Below, piece by piece: positions 45,990 to 58,200 of a stretch of 64,000 bases of DNA. The stretch is from Phoronis australis. Taxonomy: Eukaryota; Phoronida; Phoronidae. Position numbers and translations under genes: made by a program. The stretch lies in assembly GCA_002633005.1 (NCBI GenBank), contig NMRA01000463.1, positions 2,070 to 66,069 of the forward strand. The letters are read 5' to 3'. The notes under the pieces are model-generated. The model did not search any database, was not told the DNA's origin, and saw only the letters and a program-made list of their open reading frames with translations. Within the stretch, counting starts at the first letter, position 1. Each line of letters opens with the position of its first letter.

Positions 45990-48127
45990 GAATGTTAAAC
46001 TATTTCTGGAAGACGAGACAGGAATGCAAACTACCAGGCAGACGACACATTGGGAAATGTTCAAGTCATCTCGCATGGCATTCCTGCGCACCATGTCGTC
46101 CCCATGTTTATTCTAGTGACGTTCTTCTCCACTGTGCTTCTGCCAAGACACGCAAATGGCTTGGCCTTGTTCATGCCGGCGTAGGCAATTTTCCAGGGGC
46201 CGGGATATATGTTAGCTTTGAATGGTCGACTTTATTAGAAGTCGATGACCTATTTGTTTTATAGCTCTGGTCGAAACTAACAACTGCCAAGAAGCCAAAT
46301 TGGAAATTGGTGACAATTGCTCTTACAATCTCCCTTACTCTTGTGAGGACGCTAATGATTTTCCACCTCCTATTGTCGGGATGCGCTATCTTTTAAACAA
46401 AAATGTTTCGTTATTACAATTGCCTGGCTGGTAATACTCATGTCAGATTGCGCATTAAATGATCCGAGTCGCCCACATAAGTTTGCACTCGGTCGCGGGG
46501 ATCGCGCAAGTTGAAACGACAGATAAACAGAGTTTCTATTTGGAAAAAGGTGTTCGTTGCCGGTGTGCGGCGGTAATAGTTGGGTTGCTAAGGGGCCGTT
46601 CGGAATTCTGTTGCCTGTAAAATTTATAATCTTCGCTACTTTGAATGCGTTGGACAGTCTTGCAGGATAAGTAGACTTTGAAGCAGACTTCTTTAACTTG
46701 AAATCATCACAAAGCGGCGGCGGCAGTGGCGGCATGCATTTTGCACGAAGTCTTTTCTTTAGGCATACGTGAATACTCCACATCGTGATATTCCAGATTC
46801 GTGATCAATGCGGAGCTGATATTGTAACCGTGACAAATCTGATTGAATCACAATTGTCACCTTATTGTTAGGTGATCGCTAGCTGTTAAGTGTGGTGGCA
46901 CGGTAATTAGAGGTGTGAACAGGTGAAAACTATTCAGTGACTACCACTCTCTACGCGTACGGTTCTCCACAGTAATTAGACAAATGATCCTACCTTGCCT
47001 GTGTTAACATCGTATCTCAGCCGCTCAAAGGCCGTATGCTCCTCGGCTCTATGTCGCCGCTGACGTCGCTTTACTGACAATATGATTGTAGCCCTGGTGA
47101 CGCTGAGTACATGTATAATTTCATGTAGGTTTTCGTATTTGTTTAGGCCAGACACACTGCCTTTTGGCGCTTTTTGAGTCTATATTCATTGAACTGACTA
47201 TTTAATAATAATATTAAAAAATCGTTACACACTGCTCTGAGATCTAATGAGCCGCCGTCTTACACATGACGAAATATGTTTTTGGCAAAGAAAGTTAGAA
47301 AACTTTGTTGCAAGAAGCTTAATTGCATAATTGTTTTATTATCTCTTGAGCACATGCGTGTGTATGTACAGACCGCATTGACAGTGAATGTCATTGTAAA
47401 ATTGTGATATTAATACACACGCACTACTTGTTCAAATTTACGTTTTACTGTCTTTAGAATGTTAGTACATTCACTTAAGTTTGTTAAAAGATATTTCTGA
47501 CTCGCTTTCGTTTTTATCAGCACCTTACAAATTTTCCGTTACTCAAACATACACGTAACAACTTTGACACAGACTGTGTTTGACCGCATACGCGTGCATA
47601 CTTTTCGCATGAAACTTCTAGTGTTTATTCAGGGATAGGAAACGAAGTACGAGGAATTCCATATTCCTCGTTAGGCGTTGGAAAAAAACTCGAGCTCACA
47701 CGTTTTTGGATGGTCCGGAGTGTCCCATCCAATGTATTCGGCTGAGGATATTCTAGGAACTAAAAATGAGAATCAAAAATATGCGCTCGGATGAATTAAC
47801 TCCACCGTGGAATACGCGGCCCCGCAATATAGTGAGTGTCCACTTTTTGCTTTTTGAGGTCGTTTCAAATTCCATTTACAATGTATCCTGTAATTGTTCC
47901 GAATTATTCTTACGCCTATTTCATAAAACACTTGGCTACACTAATTTTCAACTCGTCGGATACTTCTTACTTTTCTGGTTGAGATATTTTAAAAAAATTG
48001 AGCGCCATGCCACGAGGCGAACTATTAATCCCAAATAGTCACAAGATTTGTTGCCTTATACAAACGTCTGCGTTCATTTTTCAACATCGTGACTTGTTGT
48101 TTTTAGAGTATTATTCAAAATTTTGAC

Positions 48128-48215
48128 TACAGTGCAGGGGCGGATCCAGGATTTTGAGTTGNGACACTCGCGCTTCCGAATTGCCCAATGGAATCTGGGA
48201 ATCCGCCACTGCAGT
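48128..48215. mobile_element. GGCGGATCCAGG inverted-repeat element (family K), copy 1
   Basis: Left ACAGTGCAGGGGCGGATCC and AGGATTTTGAG; right GGAATCCGCCACTGCAGTG. Contains the N at 48162. About 88 bp. Confidence 0.6.
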
Positions 48216-48689
48216 GCATTTGCAAACACGAAGATTGCATTAATTTTCGGGTACTTTCGTACACTTACCGGCCGTGCATCAACGTCAGTTTGCTCACTTT
48301 TCAGGGCAGCGACTCGTTGTTGTTTCAAATCGAGTTCTATTCAAATTTCAATCACAGCACATTTGTAATCACGAACTTCCTTTTAGTTCCCCAAATTATT
48401 CGTACAACCGTCCTATAGAAAAAGTCAACTGCGCTCACTTTCACCTCGTGAGCCAGCACGCGAATGGGCGGGGCTTTCACTAAACGGTGATTCGAAAAAG
48501 TATGCAGGCATTGCATCCGTCGTCAAAGGATATCATCTCTAAGGTATAGATCAACTGGAAATTATTTATCTCTTAGCTTATGTGTCCAAATGGTTTGGAT
48601 TCAAATGGGTTCAAAACACGCAAGGAGTAATTAGGTAATGTTAAAAGTGCTCGTCTGCGAAGTAGGACAGTAGCGGCAGAAGCGAAAGT

Positions 48690-48820
48690 TTTGATTGGCT
48701 AGCGTTGTTATGATGTCACGCGTTGGGCGGGACCAATCTGATGTGTAAACATTGATCTGCGTCAGGAAGTCAGCTTTCGTTAACAATCCGACTTGATATG
48801 ATATCGTGCTATATATGTTG
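48690..48820 (+). promoter_or_regulatory. Candidate core promoter of the LIM-homeobox gene
   Basis: Tight cluster: ATTGG (inverted CCAAT) at 48694, CRE-like TGATGTCA at 48711, GC box GGGCGGG at 48725 and CCAAT at 48733. A TATA-like ATATATG lies at about 48811. The cluster lies just upstream of a well-formed splice donor at 48894. Motif evidence only. Confidence 0.45.
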
Positions 48821-48839
48821 TTAAGTCATATCTTGCGTA

Positions 48840-48893
48840 ATTTATTTTTGCTGAAGTGGTGTCCCGTGGTTCCCCGTGGTGCCCCGTCGTTTG
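48840..48893 (+). other. Candidate non-coding first exon (5' UTR) of the LIM-homeobox gene
   Basis: Ends at the strong donor CGTTTG|GTAAGTAG. Contains three near-repeats of GTGGT/CCCCGT. It could splice to the acceptor at 49161-49162 (TTTTGCCATTTTACAG), giving a 269-bp intron and a second leader segment at 49163-49227. The 5' boundary is a guess. Confidence 0.4.
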
Positions 48894-49227
48894 GTAAGTA
48901 GTTGAAACTGTACTTCGCATTTCTTAATAAAAGTAATTTATCCACGGGCGACAAGGATATGCCTATATATCTTTAACACCAAAAAGTATAATACATTAAT
49001 CCTAAAATATTCGTAGAGTTAGGCACATTACGATTATCACTACGGTTAATTTTTTTCATCATGATCATTATAACTATGACTATGTAATTACTTTGATATT
49101 GACGATGGTGTTTTGTTAGTGTTACCATTAGTATTGCCTGTCTACTTTTTGCCATTTTACAGCAAACCCAACCGGGATACTTTGAGACTTGCTACACTCG
49201 AATTCGCCAACAGGTTCCCCAATAAGC

Positions 49228-49287
49228 ATGTATTCAGACGACAACTGCTCTACGATGTCAGACGACACAATCAGTGACAGGCTGATG
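49228..49287 (+). CDS. Awh: Arrowhead/LHX6/8 exon 1 (start codon)
   Basis: ATG at 49228 opens [20 protein letters not shown]; donor CTGATG|GTAAGT in phase 0 joins exon 2 exactly. The start is chosen from this donor and phase, because N-termini of this class are poorly conserved. Confidence 0.75.
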
Positions 49288-52200
49288 GTAAGTTTAAAAG
49301 AATATGCTGCTCGGAGCGCTTTTAAAACAAATCTGGTTATCGCATAGGCGCGTGGTTAGATCCATACACCTGTGTGTGACGCCAGGCCGTAATCCAGACT
49401 TGAGTCTTTATGCGAAAGAGTAGAACAAGCACCTAGGAACAGTTTCTTTTAAAATAAAGTATGAGTCATGCGCGCACCCAGGGGTGATGGGGGGGCTCGG
49501 GGGCTCGAAGGAGCCCCCCAATTTGGTGAAGTGGGCAAAAAGGTCCGCCTCAGAGAAACAAAAACTCCGAGAAAACGAGGCAAAAGTCCACTCAAAAGAC
49601 GCAGAGGCACAGTTTACAGTTTTGAGGGTAGTACCCCGTTTTTTTTAGTCTTGCCCATATTTTTTCAGCAAAAGGTCCACATCGACAGAAATTCAAGCCC
49701 CCCACATTGATGGCTGGGTTCGCGCATGTGAGTAAAATTAGATATGTTGATTACAAATTATCATGTTTTCAATTTAACATAATAATTACAGAAAACTAAT
49801 ACGGGAGGAGAAAATGCATAAACAAACAATCATGCGTATACAAGGGAATGCCATGTGCGAAAGAATTTAGCATATATTGAAACTCGCAGCGTTTTGGGAA
49901 AAGGTCTACTTACGGGTTATATATGCGGTAATATTATATTCGATGACGTTATTTGTATAGTTCGGTAGCAGCCCTTTGTCAACACAAACTTCCTTGAAAA
50001 CACTACTGGACCATTTGTTTGACAGCCTAACACAGACTAACTCATAGTGTCTTAACAATCTCCTTCGTACGTGAGTTGACAATATTTCTAAAGTAATAAA
50101 TTCAAACGCAAATTTGGGGCACAACTATTTTGGTTGTTGATCCTAAAATATTACGGATATTAAGTAATAACGTGTCTTATTGTTATGACGTGACAAGAAT
50201 AGGATATGCACTGTCACATCGCACTGTCAAAAAAATCTCCGTTTGAGACTTATNCGGGTTGTTAACTTCAATTACTACAAAATGCGCTCTTTATTACATC
50301 TCATTTTTGTTCACATTTCATTACGTAACTTGCACAACAGATTTACATGTAAGACGAGAGCGTATTGAGCAATACCTGCTCCCACCCTGTCTGGTTCACC
50401 TAGGTGCATTAACAACTGCTATTCGTTTGCTACAATTTATTGAACACTTCACCAAGAATTTCTCCTTTTGCTACACTGTGATGCCTATTTGTTGTTCTAC
50501 AAGGTAAAGCAAAACAAGCATTGGGTAAGAGATTAAAGAACGTTTTCAAAAATATCCTCTTCCAGTTTATAGAGAGCACGGGACTGCACCGGTCTTTATA
50601 CATGAATGTGTCAATATGACACCGAGCCACCTTCACAAAAGCAGCAGTCCCTCCAACTGAAATGATCTGAAGAGTAAACTCGATATCTTTATTTTAAAAA
50701 TGCAATTTAAGAGCCGATTTTTTTACTCACATAATTGTACACCATGTCTCAATACAACAGCAGTGAAGTGTTTCTTGCAATCACACAATCTAGTATCGTT
50801 TACAGCCGGTTTCTGAGCGGACGTGTTTTGAGTGCAGCGGTTCGTTCGCCAGCGACCGTTATATGCTGTCCTGTAATGGTCACTATTGGCACGAGTCGTG
50901 TCTTCGGTGCTGCACGTGCCTAATTTCGCTCGCCAACGATGTTTCTTGTTACTTCCGGCATGGAGATGTGTACTGCAAAAATGACTACGACAGGTAAGTA
51001 ACCGTGCCTTTTTCGTAATCACGCCGCCTTTAAGTTTACCGCTGAATTTTATTTGGATGATATTTGGCTTAGTCAAGTATTTTAAGAAATTTCTACAGTA
51101 TTGAGGAACTCATAATTATCGTATAAATCATAATAATTGTATGAATTCCTTTGATTAGCGACACTGGCTTCTAACCCCCCCCCAGTCGTCACTGTTTTGG
51201 CACCGCCGCCTGGTCACCAAAAGCCCCCCTTTTCATCCCCACATTTTTTCACAGTTTGCTACCCTCGGTCGCTTTAACTTCAAACACTTCAACTCGTCGC
51301 AATTTCTCGTCCACGTCTTACAAATACGGGATACGTGGCTGTGAGACGAGCCCCTAATGTGCGCACTGCCCCCTTCCCCCGACTGTCCTCTGTTGTCCCT
51401 GGCGTTTTTCTCATCCGCATTTTCCGTTGTGATATCCTCATATTTTTGATACAATAGGTCAGTTAGACGACTGGCAGAGGATGCACAAACAGATGAACTG
51501 ATAACAGAATAGACTTTCAGATAGCGTGTGATAACGTCTAATTATCGCTCTGGTCTCACGTAAAGATTTCACGATCTCATTTGTCAAAAGTTAATTTACT
51601 ATATGTCAAAGCCATTGAGGTCATGCTATTCTAGGTGTGCTTTTGACAGAAAGAAATGTGAAAACTGACATTATGTCAACGTCTCAGATGAAGCTTTCGT
51701 GTTACTATGATAAAAACTAAAATATCTTCTATTTAACTGCTAGAATAAACAAAATCAAATCTAAATCGATCTGAAAAAATTCCCTCCTCCTGACAGGACA
51801 AGAACATTCAGAGATAAAAATTTACGACTTAAATATCAGAAAATCACGTGACTGCGCTGCCGTCCAAAATTTAACCACTTTGTTTCAATCATAAATTTTC
51901 TTCTCAAATCCAAGTTCGTGTTGATACTGATCAGCACGAAATTAACTCTAGAGACCAGGTCAAATTTCTGAGCCGGAAACTCGAACAGTCACTGCTTCCG
52001 TGGCACGCTTGTAGAACAGTGTAACTGTATAAATTTGTACTCGAAAAATGCCCTGTGATTCGTGTCAACCTTTGACTTTTAGTTCTGAGATTGGTGCCAG
52101 GGTCTGATTCAGGAAAAACGACTTTTAAGAATAAGAAATGCATTTTGATTTACACTCCCAGTTCTCGCATACGGAATAAAAAATTGTCATGTAACCTTTA

Positions 52201-55200
52201 GGACGTACATGTTAGTTTAGAAATAATTTCAGAAGGTCAACAAAAATCAGAGTAACTTGCATTTATATACATGTACATGATTTAGAGTCCTGGGATATTT
52301 TCTTATACCAGATAAAATTATATTTCAGAAATAGTTGTGTTAATTTCTCATTTAAATCTTAGGTGGCTTTTCATGAAACGGATCCCTGATTGGAACTTTT
52401 TATAAATCTGTTTCTAGGTGTTACGTTTTGGCAGAGTACCCGGAGACAAAGTCAAAACTTTTTTTTGTCTTAAACGGGTACACGAGTTTTGCGACCAACT
52501 TGAAAGCGTCAGATATAACACATGAGTATGCCATTTTGCGATTAAGATTGAATTAGACCTTGCACTGGCGCAGCTTTTAAAAATTATAGATGCACACCAG
52601 GTCCCTGGTTCTAATCTTTTTACTCGAAATAGAACTCTAGATTATGCTTGGTATTTTCTACTCTACTTTTGTGCGAACTCAAGGTGGGTGTCTATTATTC
52701 TATACAATAATGACTTACGCGGATAATTTTTAGACCTAGTTTGCAGTTGATAAACCCAATAATAAGGCTAAAGTTAGATTTTTTACTCGAGCTAGTAGCA
52801 CGAATATAAGGGTCACCAAGTGCAAACTTGGACTAGAAACTCACATGCGTAAACTATAATGTATTCAAGCACAGTCTACTAATCACTTGAGATGGCACAA
52901 AATTAGCAATAAAAGAAATTGCCAAACACACTTTCGAGCTCACTTCCAGTATAAAGATTAGATTCTGGGCCCGGGTAACGAGACTTGAAATGCATGAGTG
53001 AATGTGTGATACCGTACCGTGTAGTTCGTAATGGCATGGTGCTTTGACTATTTGTTATGGGTTCGGATAAATTGGTTATGATCACTTAGGCTTTTTTGAA
53101 TCGTTAACTTGGACACATACATGTTTAGCACCAACTTTAACTGGGTTTTTATGTTACAGCATGTAATATCATTTTAATTATTTTAAAACTGACATCCCAA
53201 TTAGTTCTGCATATTTTAATTGTAAATTGCTGAAACTGACCATTTGGCGAATCATTTAAATTTATTTGAAGGTTTGTTGCAAGCAAGGGCCATTAAGGTT
53301 TTTATCCGTGGCATAATGTGCTCTCAGTGCAATCTTACCTAATAGGTATTTCCTTTTGATGGAAACTGTGGTAATCGATATTTACACCAACGCTGGGCGC
53401 ATATTCGGCCGCCTTCAATATCGTCGTTGACAGATGGTGCGGAATGTCATATGAACATTACCTTACTTAGCGCCCACCTGAGGTCAACCTTTTGTCATAA
53501 CATTTACCTGTAATTCCTACCTGTAATCACCATAAAGCGTGTCACCCACGTGCCGCTGCTAGTCCTAGATTACATCGTTCAGTTAAGCTACTTACGGTAG
53601 CCTGCGCGGTGCGCTCGTCTTTGAGTGCGAGATTAGATTTTGACGGTTTTATTTTCAGGATAATGACTCGATGGGCCTTTGCATGCCGGCCATTATCAAA
53701 TTGTGAATTAATTCTTACTTGAAGGGGATAAAGACAGAACGATGAAACTTAGTGGATTATAGACTACAGTCAATGTTAACGCAACCCGAAAGAGTGATGT
53801 CGAATCCATTGATTAAAAGAACGGAGAAGGATTTATTTGTCCCGTTCTAAACGTTCGAAAGCAATTATACCACTTGTTCTGATTGGCAAAATGGATCGAA
53901 CCAGAAACATTTAGGGTCAGGGTATGTAAACTATCTTAACAATGGAACAGGCTTCTTGTATTCCTGAGATTTTTCTTGATATGACATTCGATATTTCATG
54001 GCACTATTGTTTTGCTTCGCAGAGTTACTGAAAAAAACTGTGTCTAGTAGTTTGTACTGCCGCTCGATTTTGTAATTTTTTGCTTTTACTGAAATAATAT
54101 AAATAATAATATATGAGCACAGCCCCAAAAATTGCTTTCGCGTTATATCCATGTTCTCATTCATTCCCTTGCATACATTCTCAAGCAAGACCGAGTACAG
54201 CCGAGTAGGAAATAAATGTACCTTTGATGAATGCTCAATTGTCTGGAAGTAAAGCTAGGGTTCGAACCCGTGTCTCCCAAATCGGAGTCGAGCTCAAACC
54301 ACTGAGCCACACTGTCTTCTGTGTTTACTGAAATAAGTGGTTTGTTGAGAGCTTTATGCCAACAACTGTTCCCCAATTCTTAAAATCGGTTTGTTATAGT
54401 ATAAACACCCAAAAGTGGAGTCTGGCTTTCAAATTCTAAAAAAAACCTGCGTGTTATTTTTCGAATTATTTATTATAAAGCTGATGAACCTTTTTACACG
54501 TACAACGTTTTCAATATCTTAAGTTATGTGCCACTTCTGCCGCAATTAACGTCGATTTTCCCTCAGTTTAGTTTGTATTAGCCTTTTACTATAATATCTC
54601 ACCATCTTAGAACACAGCATGGCGATTAGGTGAATTTTATAATTTCTTTTTCATTTTTTTCATAAAATTTGTAACATTTATAAAATTTTAAGGATAAACA
54701 ATTCCATATCCAAGCTCAGTCCAAAGCTACCAACAGAAAACATCTTTGAAAATATGGGGATTCACAGCAATGGAAAGAGTCCTTGAAAATCGAAAAAGGT
54801 ACAAATTTGCAGTTTTTTTGTTAAAAAATTGATGAGATGTTACCACTTTCAAGAAAGTTTAAGAAGTTGACTTTTCCCGTGTTTGAGAATTTCCGTTTAT
54901 TGTCTATTTTTGGAAACTTTTGGGTGCCCATTCAGTTTGTTGTTATCAAGCTATGTTAACAATGAGGTAGACCCTACTTAGTCGACAGAAGACTAGCAAC
55001 GGCAACACTGTCGCGCAACGCGCGATCATTTTCAATTCATAAGCAGTTTAGTCTCAGAATTTAGGCTAAGAACTAGCGCGACCAACTGAACAAAAAGTAC
55101 GTCACGCATGTACTAATTAACACTTACGACCAATTAATAACAATTTGACAATGCACTGTGGCGTGTTACTGATATACACAATAAACACTTCGTTAGGATC

Positions 55201-58200
55201 ACGCAACAACTTAGAAGTGTGCTCTTCTTCAACAAAGAAATCATACTGCACACGTATTTATCCACGTCACTCGCTCGGTAACATAATTAACCAAAGTATC
55301 AGTCGTCACTAATTCAAGGGAGAAATCTACAATTGATCGGACTACAAGCCACTTACCCGGACTTGGTTTTGCAGTCTACGCGGCTGGAGTACAAAACCAT
55401 ATGGCGGATGGTAAAACGTATTGCCCGGACTTCAAAACGCGATAGCCTAACAGGTAGTTGGCTGGATCCAAAACACGATGGCCGGCGCTATTAGCAGTTG
55501 GCCTGTGATTTCAGTATTCGACCATTGTGTTTGAGCACCGGCCCGGCTACCCATTCAGGTCCGGCCAACCAGTTTTTTGGTGCGGCCATCTGGTTTTAAG
55601 GTACCGGACAATGCGTTTTGAGGTCCGACCACCAAGATAGATCACCGGCCATTTGGTTTTGCTGTCTAGCAGACTGGTTTTGAAGTCCGGACAAGTGGTT
55701 TTGAAGCCCCACCAATTGTTGACTCCCTTTTAACCCAGTTTTAGAAACCTCGTCAAGGACTAACATGCTGGAGCCAATTGAAGCTATTGCAAACTCACGT
55801 TTCCTCGAAGAGGTAACTCGAATTACCAGGTCTCAAGTGGTCTTACTTTACTCTTTTTCTTTGGGCCATTTTTCTCAGTCGCTCAGCAAATTACGAAATT
55901 TTCCTCTTCGTTCAAATTAGGCCATTCACGTGACTCGTCTGCTGTACCGCGCTGAACGATTGCATAATTTCGGAAGCACGTTCTATGGCTTCTCCCTCTA
56001 GCTTCTTAGGAGGACTGTGAGTTCTCGTAAACGCCTACTTCCCATCTTAGAGTCTTGTGTACTTCTCGTGCCCCTCAGCTCAAGTTATGCGCGTGTTTAT
56101 TTTATGCACATGCACATGCTTCAGAATAAAATATTATTTCGCTTCACGTTTGCGTTTGTGCATTTACCTTTGATTGAGTGCATTCGCCGCTAAGAATTTT
56201 TCCTTACGCAAATTAGAGGTCATTTATGGGCACGGAATGAATTGCCAGCTCCTTACCTAGACAGAGCCACCTATCGTTGGATACATGTACCTTGGGTATG
56301 ATCTCAATGTCAATTCTTTACAAGATCAGGAATATTTGAGCAACGCACAATAACACCAGTTTCGCAGTGGAAATAATGGTGCAAATCAAATTTTTGCTTG
56401 TCTTTAACAAAACAAGAATAAATAGGAGAAACTTTTTACGCCCTTTGCATGTTTTCCAGACTTTTTTAACATTCAAAATTGTAACCAGAGAAAGCGTCAT
56501 TCTTAACGTTCACTCAAAAGACGAGGAAATCATTTTTAGAGAGGGGAACAATCGTTCATTTTTTGTACTGATCGATCTCGAAGGAAAATTATCTCCCTTC
56601 AGCTTCACTGGGAGCTCTCATGAGATTCATGTTATTTGTGTTCAGGTGTTGATTCTCGTTTTATCAACGCATGTAAATGAAATTGAAATAACGGAATTTC
56701 AATTCCATTTTCATGAAAAACGTGTTTGTCAATTTCGTATTCCTTAACTTATTGAAGTCTTTAGCCGGTAAAACAGTATATTAGTTTTAAACCCCAAGTC
56801 GCGATAACTCGCAAATTGTAGAATCACACTATCCTTGTGTGGAAATTAGTAATTAGTCGGGAGTCAGACACTTCGGTAGACATAATTTATGAGCAGACAT
56901 TTGTTAATATCTTGCTGACTCACGTGATTCGACAAAGCACATGAGCACGATAAAACTCTTCACGCTACTTAACCACCTTACAGGGTATATCGAAACGTTA
57001 TATTGAAAGAAGACAGATAAGGTCAAATAAGTCAGAAAATCTTGGGACCCAAGGATATAGTCCGGTTGATTTCACTTTTCTACTGAACACGTAGTTTTTG
57101 TCATGTTTGCTTATCTATCTTCTGCCAGTAGAGAATTCAAATCGACACAAACCAAACGCCCGAGGATAAAAACTGTCTTTATCGACTTCCAAGATTATCC
57201 AACTTAAACACGTTAGGCCGTATCGATTTTCTCTCGATGAAATATATCCGCACGACAAGTTGTTAAATAATATTTATTTGTTACCGTATGTACACGTCGC
57301 TGACGGAATGGGGTTTATTTTTCAATGGGATCCCTGTTTTTATCTTTGAGCACGTTCTATGAGCGTTGTGTTTAATAACATGGGCGGATCCAGGATTTTG
57401 TGCTGGACAGGGAAGAATATTGGTCAGGATTTTGCCGTCAGACAATCGCACTCCCGAACTGCCAAACGGAATTTGGGAGAATTTTAAGGAGGGCGTGGCC
57501 CCCTTGGCCTCCCTCTAAATCCGCCACTGAATAAGCACATGTATTCAACAACAATTCATAAATTGACCAATACAATGTAGATGTTGAAGAGTAGGGGATC
57601 TCCACAGAGGAGTCAAACCTGCGTGTCGAGAATAACCCATTTCGCAAACAGTTACGAGTAAAATAGATTTTTTATTACAACTCACTTGTGAAAACTGAAA
57701 TCTTCATCATGGCCCGTAGAAAGATAGGAGGGTCGAGGTACATGTATATCACGAACGTACAGCGTACGTCCGGGTGAACCCAAGGAATATCTTTAAATGG
57801 ATTTTGCGTTTATTTTTCAGTCAATTTGGTGTGAATTGCGACAAATGCTTTCAACGAATCCATCGTTTAGATTGGGTCCGGCGTGCTGGAACAAGAACCT
57901 ACCACCTGGCATGCTTCGCGTGCTACGCGTGCAAGAGACAACTGTCGACGGGGGAAGAATTTTCTCTGATGAGTGACAAGTTGCTGTGCAAGGTTCACGC
58001 TGTTGAAGACTCGGGTGATTGCGCTGAAAGAGGTATTGTAATACATCGCGTGCTATTAAATGGTAATTGAGGGAACCACTTTACTACTTTCTAAATTCAA
58101 TCACAACCCTTAGGAATGTATTTTCTGCCATCAAATTTCACAGACCATTTTTTCTGCCAAGAATTGCGCCCATGTACATGTAACGGAGAGCTACGAAAAC

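Larger units (their letters stand above)
33725..48689. other. Intergenic stretch without a recognised gene
   Basis: About 15 kb between the TBC1D13 stop codon and the LIM-homeobox promoter. It holds repeats (listed separately) and scattered short open frames that lack family resemblance and consistent splice sites. Between the listed repeats I see nothing identifiable. It is a likely place for distant control elements of the homeobox gene, but no specific element can be named. Confidence 0.6.

Noticed and set aside
46370-46783. 137-codon minus-strand frame with Pro-rich start
   Set aside because: No family resemblance and no consistent exon boundaries. Likely chance in a locally GC-richer stretch.
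54254-54318. Possible functional tRNA gene on the minus strand
   Set aside because: A and B boxes are good, but I could not pair an acceptor stem or define an anticodon arm with confidence. A SINE head is the safer call.
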